Shown: positions 11,095-21,900 of the stretch, piece after piece
How the letters are laid out: each line of letters starts with the position of its first letter
Numbering within the stretch: position 1 is the stretch's first letter
Assembly (NCBI GenBank): GCA_003194525.1
Contig: NBIV01000032.1
Span: 62,001-126,000 of the forward strand
Direction of reading: 5' to 3'
Source of the DNA: Gracilariopsis chorda
Taxonomy: Eukaryota > Rhodophyta > Florideophyceae > Gracilariales > Gracilariaceae
Length of the DNA: 64,000 nucleotides
The notes under the pieces: generated by a model
What the model was told of the DNA's origin: nothing
What the model saw: only the letters and a program-made list of their open reading frames with translations
Database searches by the model: none
Made by a program: the position numbers and the translations under genes

Positions 11095-14000
11095 CTACGA
11101 AAGAACTTCGGGGTACAATACATTATTGGTAGAGGTGCTACCGGCAGGGAGAAAAGCCACAATGTTGGACGGGTTGGTGGTCTGAGAAGAGGCGGCGTAC
11201 AGCTGGCCATGCGTGAAACAGCCATCACGCAAATCCAGTCCGATGCGACCACTATACAACTGACCCTGTGCCTTATTGGTAGTGATGGCAAAACAGACAC
11301 GTACTGGGAACTGGGTGCGAGTGAAGTTGGGAACTGGAAAGTTGTCGTCTCCAGGTCCACAGGGTATGCGTGGCAGGCATAGTGCGTTGCCACGATTTGC
11401 TCCAGAAGCGAGTCGAAGGAACAGTAAGTTGCTTTGCATGTCTTCTACGGTATAGATGGCACCATTGACGTGGCCGTTTGAGGGATCCACATTGCGAAGG
11501 AGCATAACCACAAAGGCCTTTTTGACTTTGAGGAGGTGATCCGGCAGCGCTGACCCAGCAGTCAGAGTGTTGAGCATCTCGACAAGGTACTGCAGCGCGG
11601 CACCGTCGTCGTTGCTCACCTTTTCCGCACTGAGGTACGTGCGATACGCTCCAGGTATCATGTGGCCTACATAGTCGTTGAGCTCTGGTAGGCGATAGTT
11701 TCCTGCGGTTATAGTCACCGTTGACGTTAGCCAATCCTCATCTATGTACCTTTGAGCGATACCATGAAGAACCATACGCACCGTGGTGCGGAACGACTCC
11801 ACACATTGTACGGACTCTGGGAGGGTAAAGGGGTGCTTTGGCGGGACAGTGCCTGGCAGTGTGCCCTCTCCAATCTGCAAGAGCGTGTTTGGAAACTGCA
11901 GTGCCTTCTGTGTCACTACGGGGTCTCGACGGAGCGCAGACAGCCGCATGTTCTCAGTCAGTCTCAAGGTGCGAAAGTGAGAAAAGAGACTTGAGCGTTT
12001 GATACATGGGTTGACGATCACTGATCGAGAGCCGCCACGAACAACGGGGAGAATCTGCCAAAATTCGCCAGAAAGCAATACAAACTTGCTTCCAAAGGGG
12101 AGCTGCGAGCGCGTTATGTCACGGAGAGTGCGGTCTATGGCTTTGACGCAGAAGCGATGACACATTACGATCTCGTCCCAGATAAAGAGGTCGACGTTCT
12201 TCATCCGATTAGCCATGTGCGAGTTGACCGGGATGTTGCACGTGCTCTCAGCGGTGGCTGTTATGGGTATCCTGAACACCGAGTGGGGCGTCCGACCGCA
12301 CTCAAGCAGTATGGCTGCTACAGCAGACGTGACTACCGTAAGGACGGACTTGCCACGAAGGCGTAACGTGGCCTGAATTGCCTTGGAGAGGAAGGTCTTG
12401 CCAGTTCCACCCGGAGCATCCAAGAGGAAGACGCGAGTGGATGGCTGCGTTGCCATAGATGGACCACCAAGACCCTGCGAGCTGTCCGCGGACACGCCAG
12501 GAAGGATGGCCTCCACGACTGTATTGAACGCCAGACGCTGACGCTCATTGAAGAGAGGGAGGGCAGCTTGCACAGTGTCGTTCAGCTCCAACTGGATTTG
12601 CTGCAGAGACTGAGCTGGAGCGCGCATTTCCGGTAGGTCTTGCATGGGTGTCGGAAGACCGTACGATGACAGAGACGCCAGTGGGCCACCCATTTCTTGC
12701 AATTGCTTTTCCACTTCTAAGAGAACGTAATAGCTGGCTCTTTCGTCGTCGGCCAGTGCGTGCATTATGCCGTGATGTCGAGCGCGTATATCCTGCAGGA
12801 ACATCGATAGATGCTGCTCCCACAGAAAATGGGGGTCCGACGGCTCGCAGTAAAGCAAGATGGTGGCAAACAAATGAGAGAGCGGAACAAATGAGGAGCA
12901 AAAGGACTCGCGTAGTGCCCGTCTCCACTCGCTGTCGTCGGCGAGAAGGCCCTCTTTGAGGCAGGCCTGCCTGAAGCTACCACACTGCTGAACATCGACG
13001 GTGCAGAGATGCTGAACGGAAGTAGCACCAGCTGTGTGGGTCAAGAGTAAGCGGAGGTAGTACCACTCTCCCTCTCGTGGACTGGGAGTGTAAATGCGCC
13101 CAACTACATGCGCACCGCTGCCAGTGAAGTCATATAGATCTGCTGCCACAGCGGCCGCTGAGGAGGAGGTGGGCTGGCTTCGAGACACCGAACGACGTCG
13201 GAGACATGCACGCAGCTTCCAGCATTTTTTTGATTTGTTCCAAGTAAAGTACCTCGGGAACTGGGCATAAGGGATATGTTGTGCACCGGGGTACTTTTGG
13301 TTGGCCACAAACCACTCAGTCAGCTTGGTTCCTGCCCGCTCTCTGTTAGCAGCAGAGTGCTCGTCGCCTTCCCGGAAGAACACCGTATGTTGATCTTCCA
13401 AGTGTACTTCAAGCCGCACGACGGGTGGATTGCGATCGACAATGTCGAACGCAAGCATCCGCCAAACTGCTTCGGAGGCTGACACATACCGTGCGTCCTG
13501 GAAGTTTTGGATCTCGTCATGGCGTCCGTTCTCATCTACAATCTCCATGGTGACTCTGTCGGAACCCTGGCAAACATATTTGAAGAGGTACTTGATACCG
13601 CCAAGTCGCGATACGCATAGCTCAACGTTGATGTGGCATGCAAACCGGCGGAGAAGCTCTGGGCTATGTGGAAACACCCACGAACTGTCCAACGTCACTA
13701 CGCGCTGTCGACGGCCGACCCTGCAGCTTCGTTCCACAGACAACCCGCCCTCGGAAGGAGCGCGTCTTCGGTAGCTGATGTAGTACTCATTCTCAAGCCG
13801 TGCAGTTTCGGAGCGAAACGGCTTCGGAAAGTGCTTCAAGCAGGTCAGCTCGCGCATGCATGGCGCTGAACGGCTGCCTGCACCGCACGGAGTGTGAACC
13901 ATGTGCTCGAGCACCAATTCTTGTAAGGTGGCGTCAGAGGAAGGAGGAATCTCAGCTGAGATGAGCTCGTCAATGTGAGCAGGGTCTCGGAGCTCCTGAT

Positions 14001-16125
14001 TTGCATCTTCGTTGAGGAAGAAGATAATGTGCGCGTTCGGTAGGCCTCGCTTTTGGAACTCGATTACCCGCACGTGAGCAACAACGGCTCCAAATAACTG
14101 TACATCAATGACAAACGACATCAAGGCTTTCATCTTGAGACGAAACACTCAAGCACAAAGATTGGGTCGATTGGAAGCGCGCTGACCATCGAACAGCGCC
14201 TTGGTGATCTCAGGCCAATTCGGATTGCACGTCATCGTGAGAAAGATATCAGGGTGCCCAATGGTGTCGGATATGGCGATGATGTCGTGCATTTGCTGTC
14301 TCATGTATCGGTCACCTTCTACAAATGTGGAGGGCAACACGAACAGTCGTCCAGCGCGAACAGCATCGGCCTCATCCACGCCCAGCAAAGAGTCACCCAG
14401 GCTCTCCCGCAGGGATGTATAGTCCGCAGGTCGAAGTCTGTCCTGGTTTTGTCGTAAGTAAGACAAACGCTCCGACTAAATCTTGCAGAACTGGTCAACC
14501 ATGTACTGCTGGAAGAGCCGTTTGCCGCGTAGAATCGTACTGAACTCGGGCAATCTCTCGAAAAGCTGCCACGAATAATACATCAGCGGAGTCACCTTCT
14601 TCTCTCGCGAGGCGTGTAGTGGGCAATACCTCATCTCAGGGTGCCATCCGTCCTGGCCACATGGGAACAAAAGAACGTAGCTCAAGGGCTCGTAAGATCT
14701 GTGACTGACGGGGATAGTGTCCAGCACCTCATCACCATTTACAGTCAGCTCTCCACGCCTACGCATAACCATATCGCGCATCCCAATATCGCCGTCCTCA
14801 TTCCCTGGAATGATGGCGGCTACTTGCGACGCCTCGGGGCCCGTTGTAGCAACGAATATGCTCGCCGCGGGGCCGTCTATCAGCATGGATCACCATCTGA
14901 TACGTAATTGCTGGCGTATCGGTGATAGCTCACTAGCGCAGGCTGCAGAATGTCTGCACGTATGGATTCCCCGTGTGCAGCATGGCTGCAACTGAGACAG
15001 CATTTCCGGTTGGAGGCGTGGCAGCAACCCCACTCGCCTCGCAGACTGCGCGTCATAGTCGGTGTCATGGGTTTACACAGAGAGAAATGCGGGCTGGACA
15101 CCCTGAGCGGGAATGAGCGGACCCATGTAGTGATAGATCTGTCCCTGCATGGTGATCGTAGGAATGAAGGTAGAGTCTCCTGAACCACGGCTCACCCAGT
15201 TTGCCTTGACGGAAGCCATAGACATAACTGTGTTGTAGGCATGGATTTCAGCACGAAAGTGGTTCTCTCGGGGCCCAGTCCCAGTCAACAGTTGACGAAG
15301 AAGAATTGGAGGCTGCAGAAGCGCAGGGAAGCTGAGATGCCCTTTTGCGCAGCACTGCGAGAAAAGGGGGTTCCGGCGAGAGCTCTTCACCACTCTCTCC
15401 TCTCTGAAGTGCAGTGCCTTGCAGAAGCGGCACTCGACATTCATGAGTCCAAGGTCCATGTAGCCACTGTCATCGACATTATCCGAGTCAAACAATCGAC
15501 GGGCCACATTTTGGCTCTCACGCTCAGCTTCAAGACGCTGTTGTCGATCAGCTGTGCTCTCGAGCTCTCGGGATGCCTGTCTAGATGTTCTGTCAGAGTG
15601 ACAGCGAGAATGTTCAGCAGCGGGGTCATCCTGTTGCCTTGCAGCACGATGGGCGTGACGATCGTTTGCCTGACGATTTGCGCGCGTATGTGGCGTCTCT
15701 GAAGCTCGTGCCGAAGCAGTGGCTGTACGGTCGGCCTCACGAACGTCATCAGTGTGCGCGGCGGAAGCTCTAGCCCTTTTTCTTCCCGCACGATCCCTAT
15801 CAGCTGCTCTTCGTGCTTCACGCTGTTCCTCAGTTTCATTTGCCCTCCGTATGGCTGCTCGCTCTCTATCACGACGTCTCCTCTCTGCCTGTTGCTCATT
15901 GGACACTGTTTGATGTCTTGCAGCAGCACGTTGACGGTTTTGCTCACGTGCGGCATCGCCTGAAGCACTGGGCTGAGTTGGAGGCGTTGTAAAAGAACTT
16001 AAGCACACGACACAGAAGACAAACTGTCCAAAGACCGGCAAAGCAAAAAACGAAAGAAGAAAAAACGAATAAAAGGATATGGTCGAGAACAATGGTGCTA
16101 CGGGCTGCCAAAACCTGTTATGCAC
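11095..16125 (-). pseudogene. Helitron Rep-helicase, one frame with four in-frame stops
   Basis: A single minus frame holds over about 5 kb and is interrupted only by stops at 15,073-15,075, about 14,890, 14,476-14,478 and 14,149-14,151. The N-terminal part has an Arg/Ala-rich coiled region (about 15,480-15,960), followed by the typical Helitron pre-Rep region (MNVECRFCKALHF, near 15,440). The Rep core follows the last stop: FQKRGLPNAHIIFFL, with Asn where the first His of the HUH motif is expected, and YLFKYVCQG, with Gln where Lys is usual. The C-terminal PIF1-type helicase keeps Walker A (DAPGGTGKT), Walker B (FIWDE) and the late TTNKAQGQ and HGQLYAASS motifs. The protein would nick and unwind DNA for rolling-circle transposition. 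Rep residue changes plus four stops make this copy inactive. The true start is unclear; the frame as given has no ATG at 16,125. Confidence 0.88.
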
Positions 16126-16651
16126 CTAGCACCGAAGTTTTGGATCGTTGCAACGAAGATAGAATATCTTGACCACAAAGAAACCGCCTAGATTGGGAAC
16201 TGACCTGTACAGAGTAAACAGGAGGCCGTGCCTGGAGAGTCTGTCAAGACTGCGAGATTTACAATCCCAAATTCGCTAGGCAACTCTGTGCTGGACGTAC
16301 TTTAGTCCGAAGACCGTTTCCCTTTAACAGTTCCTTAGATCCAGACAGAGCCGCTGTTGCTCGGCTCGGACTCTGTTGTCCTCTTTCTAGACTCTTCAAG
16401 GGCTACTCCGTCCGCGCAAAGCACGTTTTGTGGGGAGCGATCGTACCTTACGTGAACGCCACCCAGAACTAATTGCCGAACCAATTAAATCTGGATGACG
16501 AAAGCGTTATTTGGTGAGAAAGTTAAACTTAACAGATCCCGCCGGTACCACCAGCGTACCTTTTTCAGACGTCCTGACTCGCCCAGAGTGCTAGAACCCA
16601 CAACTTAGGTTAACCACAGCGAAGGAGAACGCGAGTGCTGAGTGGGCGAGT

Positions 16652-16733
16652 GCATTGCACGCTTTTGTATAGCGTGCAATGCCATTCGTGCACATGACCG
16701 TTGAAAAATAGTAATTAAAACGGTCATGTGCAC
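16652..16733. repeat. Two adjacent perfect hairpins in Helitron 5' region
   Basis: Hairpin 1 pairs 16,652-16,662 (GCATTGCACGC) with 16,672-16,682 around a 9-nt loop. Hairpin 2 pairs 16,688-16,702 (GTGCACATGACCGTT) with 16,719-16,733 around a 16-nt loop. Both stems are exact and the two are 5 nt apart. They lie in noncoding DNA between the Rep frame and the 5' terminus. Confidence 0.9.
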
Positions 16734-16840
16734 TGCACTGCAACGGCTCGGCTACTGTAGTGTAACGGGTGGGCTACTTTGGTCAAACGGCTAGGCTACT
16801 GTGGCGTGCAAAAGGCGCCAGGTGGAAACGTGTCACATTA

Positions 16841-17003
16841 TGCGGTGCAAGATGCCTCTTGGAGCGCATAAAATGCCATAATGCGGTGCAAGATGCCTCT
16901 TGGAGCGCATAAAATGCCATAATGCGGTGCAAGATGCCTCTTGGAGCGCCTAAAATGCCATAATGCGGTGCAAGATGCCTCTTGGAGCGCATAAAATGCC
17001 ACT
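16841..17003. repeat. 41-bp tandem repeat, four copies
   Basis: The unit starts TGCGGTGCAAGATGCCTCTT and recurs at 16,841, 16,882, 16,923 and 16,964, an exact 41-bp step, with only one obvious difference (GCGCC for GCGCA in the third copy). Such low divergence implies recent expansion. It lies about 100-260 bp inside the 5' end of the Helitron; subterminal tandem repeats are common in such elements. Confidence 0.95.
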
Positions 17004-17121
17004 TTTCCACTTGGCAGCCTCCTTGCTGATTTTTGAGCCAATGTGTGGGCGTTAGCTGACACACAGACACACAGACAGACAAACTTCCGCTTTAGTAAGG
17101 GGGGATTTACTTTTATTTGAA

Positions 17122-17738
17122 TGTGGTTGGCTCTAGCACCAGTTATAACCTGCAGAAACCAGGTACTTTTATTCTACTCGATCTGCTGAAGAAATCGGTT
17201 ACCCATTTTCCATGCCAAACTGGCCTCAAAGCCGAGTTGACATATTCGTGACACCCTGTCAATATGACATAACAACATGTTCATGTCAAAGAAGTCTTGG
17301 TTGACCACCTGAACATATTGGCTCTAAATTACGCTTGCCTACTACTCACAACATTGACAGACACTTCACACGGTACAGCAGGGATCGAACGGTCATGGAA
17401 GATTCCCGAGGTAGTCGTTCCAAGTCATCACTGGCACCCTGCGTCCATGCGAGATCATCAAGACCTTGTCTGGTGACAAGTCATCAGCATTGATGGAATT
17501 TGCCAAGTCATCAAACGACTACATCCGGCACGTAACCCCGTAAACCAGTCGCGTTTGGAGGCCAGCACGAACATCAAGCGTCGTACCGTTTAACTCGGAC
17601 GAATTCTCATCGACTAATGGCACTAAAAGAACTAGATTAGAAACTCTATATAAACCACGATGGTTGTTCCGAACGTCTAACTCGGATCATCACCATCGAC
17701 TTCCAACCAATTTAACCACTGCACCTATGTTCCTAACA
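17122..17738 (+). repeat. 3' LTR of element 2
   Basis: This is a partner of 4,016-4,632, with the same length and TATA box (near 17,646) and about fifty base differences. Weak similarity extends left to about 17,106, directly against the 5' end of the Helitron. The LTR ends ...CCTAACA at 17,738. Confidence 0.8.
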
Positions 17739-18985
17739 CGCACGAAATGATGGATGTATTCACCGACGAGCACGGTAGGCTGACCCACTGATCGTAGAAT
17801 GGCACAAACACCCGAGTGGTGGGATGATCGAGATGCTTCACATGCCAGAGTGGCGCACCAGCAGAGGTTTTTTTCACCTGACGATCTACGGGAGTCGAAG
17901 ATTGACCGTTATAAGCTTGAGTCATTCTAAAGGAAAAGAAAAAGCAGGAAGATCAGGAAAAAGTTGTGTATTGACAGCAGAAAAAAAGGGAAATACCGAC
18001 AGAGAAGTGTCGCTGCTTATATTTACTTCAGAAATCGCCAGACCACCGCAACGCCGTCGAAGAACTCGGGTAGATGACGGCCCGGAGAATGCTGGAGACG
18101 CAGGCCGCTCCATAATGCCGAACCGATTCATAGTTCTTCGTTCTGGCGTTCCTCCAGGATATGAAAGTCTCCCACACGAGGGAGTGGAGAAAGGTGGCTG
18201 AAATGCACCCGATCACCAGAAGGAGTTACAACTGAGGTATGAGCGGACGCAGGTGGATATGCCTGAGGTCAGGGCCGATTTTCGCCTTGCAGGTTCCAAA
18301 CAGACGCCAAACGGAAGGAAAGCGTATTTGTGGACAGCACCAGCGCTGGAGGTAACACTACTCACCGCTGCTAGTCGTGCCCCGATCAGACCCAAAGAAT
18401 CTTGGAGGGAGTTGAGCACCTAGGCGTGATGCACCTTGAGGACGTGATTCAATCCAAGAAAGGGGGTGTGTAGTACAGTCACTACTGTGCGTGCTTCTAA
18501 GGATAGGCTGTTAAGGAATATTCCCAATGGAGTATTCGGAATGTATAACTGGTGCCACGTGGGCACACCACTGCAGAGAAACTGTTCCAGGCGATTGATA
18601 TTCAATTAGACAGAATAACCTAACTTAGATTTGTATAGGATACAGTAGATAGTTTTCCGCGAGGTCAGCTAGCGGCGCTGTATATAGTGCACCGCTGGAT
18701 GCTCCACTTCCGGTGAAATAAACCAAGCAACCTCGAGGCTTGTTCTATTTTTTCTGGTTCAACCGCGTGATACTCTCCTTAAAGTACACTATTACGTCTT
18801 CTTCTATGTATGGTTTCTAAGCCACCGATACCCAGCGCGTCACATAGCAGCGCCTGTAGGATTATCGCCCACCAAGTGAACCCGCTCTCCGCGTGGTGCT
18901 TGCAGATGTTTTTCAGGATTACCCTGATCGCCGCTACTATATTAGGGAGACTACTAGCTTTTGGAACCCATCGATTAGGCCAAAT
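17739..18985 (+). other. Unassigned repeat-like DNA with an LTR-like segment (about 18,600-18,770)
   Basis: No coding region is recognised. The first kilobase could be the displaced remainder of element 1, but I see no domain to prove it. Around 18,680-18,770 there is a promoter-like GTATATAGTGCACCGC, then AATAAA at about 18,716, then TGGTTCAACCGCGTG at about 18,752, which could be a primer-binding site. This order (TATA, poly(A) signal, TGG start) is what the right half of an LTR looks like. Confidence 0.35.
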
Positions 18986-21900
18986 CTAAAGAAGTCCTAT
19001 TTTATCGACGTTGTGCTCACCACTGGCTGTACCATAGGTAAGCTGGGTGGTGGGTTGGCTCAAGTGGATTAGGTAGAGAATTCTGAGGACTTGTCCTGAA
19101 GATGGAGATCCGTTTCCTTCGGTAAACCAATAAAACACGATATGAATGCGGTAGAATCGCTGGCCGCGATGAAGAATGAACGGCGAGCGGGTCTTCTGAG
19201 TGCAGATTACTCTCGGAACCATGCCCTGTATCAGAGGCTGGGTGAAGGTGAGGAGATACAGTAATGGGGTCGCGCGAGACCCGTTTGTATTGGTCGTTAA
19301 TGTCCGAAACCACTCTGTCGTTGGCAGTAGAAACCACGGGGTAGGGTCCGTCCACGATTGAAGAAAGCTTATGACGCTTTTATTTTTAAGGATTATAATA
19401 CTCATTACGAACGAAAACAAAGTCATTTGTGGTAACTTATGGTAGGGGTTGACGGAGCGTGGTGTCGAAATGACGCTTGTACGCAATTTGGAATTGTCCA
19501 TAGAGTTTCTGGCAGCCGGTATCAAGTCCTTTAACTATAGAAAGGAGCCTTGGTTCTGGGGCTCCGAAGTTTGAGAAGCTAGAATATCATTACAAATGTC
19601 GTCTCACCAATCCTCGGTATTCTGTTCATCGTTCTCAACCACAAAACACAGTATCTCGAGATTATCGAATGGTTCTGCTTCTGCAGTGGTTACCAGGCGA
19701 GGTAATGGGGCTTGCGTTTTAAGGGTTCTCTCATTGTAGACTACTTCGAAATCGACTTCCAGGAGTCGGAGGCGCCAACGCATGAGGCGTTCGGATGCTT
19801 TGACAAGGTCTATGAGCCAATAGAGGAAGGCGTGATCCGTATGTATCTTGAAATGCGTTCTCATAAGATATGGTCGAAGAGTGGCGAGCGCCCAAAAAAC
19901 GGCGAAACACTCTTTCTAAGAAACCGAGTAGGTAAGTTCGTGAAAGTTCAATGTCCAAGACCAATATCCGATTGGGTATCGTTCACGGTATCGGTTTACT
20001 TGAAATAGCGCAAAACCGACCTGGTTATCACTGGCATCAGTATCCATTTCATAGGGTAAAACAAGACTTGGATGGGCCAATATTGCCCGAGATGTCACGG
20101 CGTTGATGAGAGCCGTGAGGGCAGATGCTTCTGCATTGCCAAACGTTTCCAGTTTCATTCGTTTACCTTTTTTAGGAGAGCATTTAGAGGTGTCGCAAGC
20201 CCTGCGGAATTCGGGACTAACCAACGATACACGTTACAAAGTCCGAGAAATGATCGGAGTTCCGTTTGCATAGTGGGATGTTTCTCGTTCTTTGGCGACT
20301 TAACTCCTACCTCGTCTATCGAGAGCTATCTGGGGCTGGTTCTTTGTCGAAGATAGTTCACAAAATCGGTACAGAGTTTGCAATTCTTGAGTTTCAACGT
20401 AATCCCTGCGTTTTGCAGCACACGCATGACGTTTCTCACATGGGTTATGTGATCATCCAAGTTGTTGGAGAACACCATTATATTGTAGAGGTATACCATG
20501 CAGTTAGTTCATTTGAACCTGGGCAATGGAATATGAATGGAAAATTGAAACGTAGCATGTGCATTAGTTGACCCGAAGGGCATTCGTTAAAAACGATATA
20601 GTCCTTGGTGACACACAAAAGCAGCTTTTTTGCATTCTTGTTTGTGGGAAAGCACTTGCCAAATACCCCAATTGGCCCCCCAAGGGGTGAAAACCGTACC
20701 ACTCTCAAGATAGTCGATGTAATCGTCCATCCGAGGGATCGAATACACGTCTTTGACGGTAACTGCGTTTAGACGTCAGTAACTGATACAAAATCTCCAC
20801 GATCCATTCAATTTTGGAATGACCACTGCTGTTGAAGCCCAAGGTGTTTGAGCGAGTCCAATGACCTTAGCGCGTAACATCTTCTCGACTTGAGATTGTT
20901 CCTGTTCACGGGCTGTCGATCCACCCTGATAGGGATGCTGTGACATTAGCCGAGTGTTCGGTAACAAGTCAATACGGTGCTCCGTTATTCCTATTGTTCC
21001 AAGGGAACCGTCCCATATAGGGTTAAAATCACGAAGCATATCCCGTATTTTCTGGCAATGAACGTCAGGGACATGGTCTAAATCGAGCATCTCGAGTTCT
21101 CCCATAGAATTCACCTGTTCTGAATCAGCTGGTAGCGCACCCGTTTCCGTAGTTCGTTTACTTTCGAGGTCAGGATCCATATTACGCTCAGCGTTGTAAG
21201 AGTTGTCCTTCCCCTCCTTAGAGTATTCTAAACCCAGGATGGCAGCTCCTGGAATGTTTGTTGGCGCACATACTGGCCGATGGGAGAACCGAGCCCAGAA
21301 CTTGGGTTTTGAGTAACCAATGAGTTGTTTTGCCAACGTTGGCAAACAGGACAATAAAAAGAACGTCAGGGTTAATAGAATCACCTCTGTTCGCAAGTGC
21401 GAGTTGACGCTGGTCGTGTAAGGACGAAAGCCGGTGACTAACATGTTATCCACACTGTTTGGGAACACCTGTGACACAGACTTGGGATTACCATGGTACG
21501 GCAATTGAATGAGCGATAAGAAGCTTCGTAGAAAGGGGGTCCATGTTCTGCATTTACTGAGCAGCGGGTATCGGTACACCCTTTTGCGTAGCAAGCTTGA
21601 GCGGTTCATGGAGAACAGATACGTTAGAACCGTTTGCCATTTCCACGGCTTTCGCACGGGGCTGATTTGCTTCGATATGACGAAGACAAAACTCACAACC
21701 AAGAGTCACTGGTGCCGTGACTTTATGGCAAACAAAGAAGTCCAGTTGAACAATACAGGTACCCATTCTCACGACAATAGGGACGTATCCCACTGTTTTC
21801 AGGGGATTGATATTCGCCTCTGCGATATCCAGGGCTGGTCCGTAACGAATGTGAGCCAGAAGACCAGGGGGTACTCGTTCAGAGTTGATAAGGTTAGACG

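Larger units (their letters stand above)
11073..17105 (-). mobile_element. Helitron (rolling-circle DNA transposon)
   Basis: The minus strand carries a Rep/PIF1-helicase reading frame diagnostic of Helitrons. The 5' terminus is placed at 17,105: read on the minus strand it starts TCCCCCCTTACTAAAGCGG after a host A, matching the 5'-TC rule and insertion between A and T. The 3' end is uncertain; it could lie at about 11,073, next to the purine tract, or at an A|TTAG site near 10,895. I see no clear terminal 3' hairpin. The roughly 1 kb between the Rep frame and the 5' end holds two hairpins and a 41-bp tandem array. The element is inserted next to the 3' LTR of element 2, so it is younger than that element. 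Confidence 0.85.
4001..17738 (+). mobile_element. Ty3/gypsy chromovirus fossil (element 2) with nested Helitron
   Basis: The layout is LTR, primer-binding site, a leader with a zinc-finger frame, gag, protease, RT, RNase H, integrase, chromodomain, an extra frame, a purine-rich tract, a Helitron, and the second LTR. The span is about 13.7 kb, of which about 6 kb is the Helitron. Gag and pol are recognisable but broken in several places, so the copy is not functional as read. Because both LTRs match along their whole length and lie in the same orientation around one coherent set of parts, I infer a single element. No clear target-site duplication was found at the outer edges. Confidence 0.75.

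Noticed and set aside
16841-17003. CRISPR-like array
   Set aside because: The repeats are head-to-tail with no spacers, and the genome is eukaryotic; it is a simple tandem array.
17739-18600. Remainder of element 1 displaced by element 2
   Set aside because: No protein domain or target-site duplication links it to element 1, so it is left unassigned.
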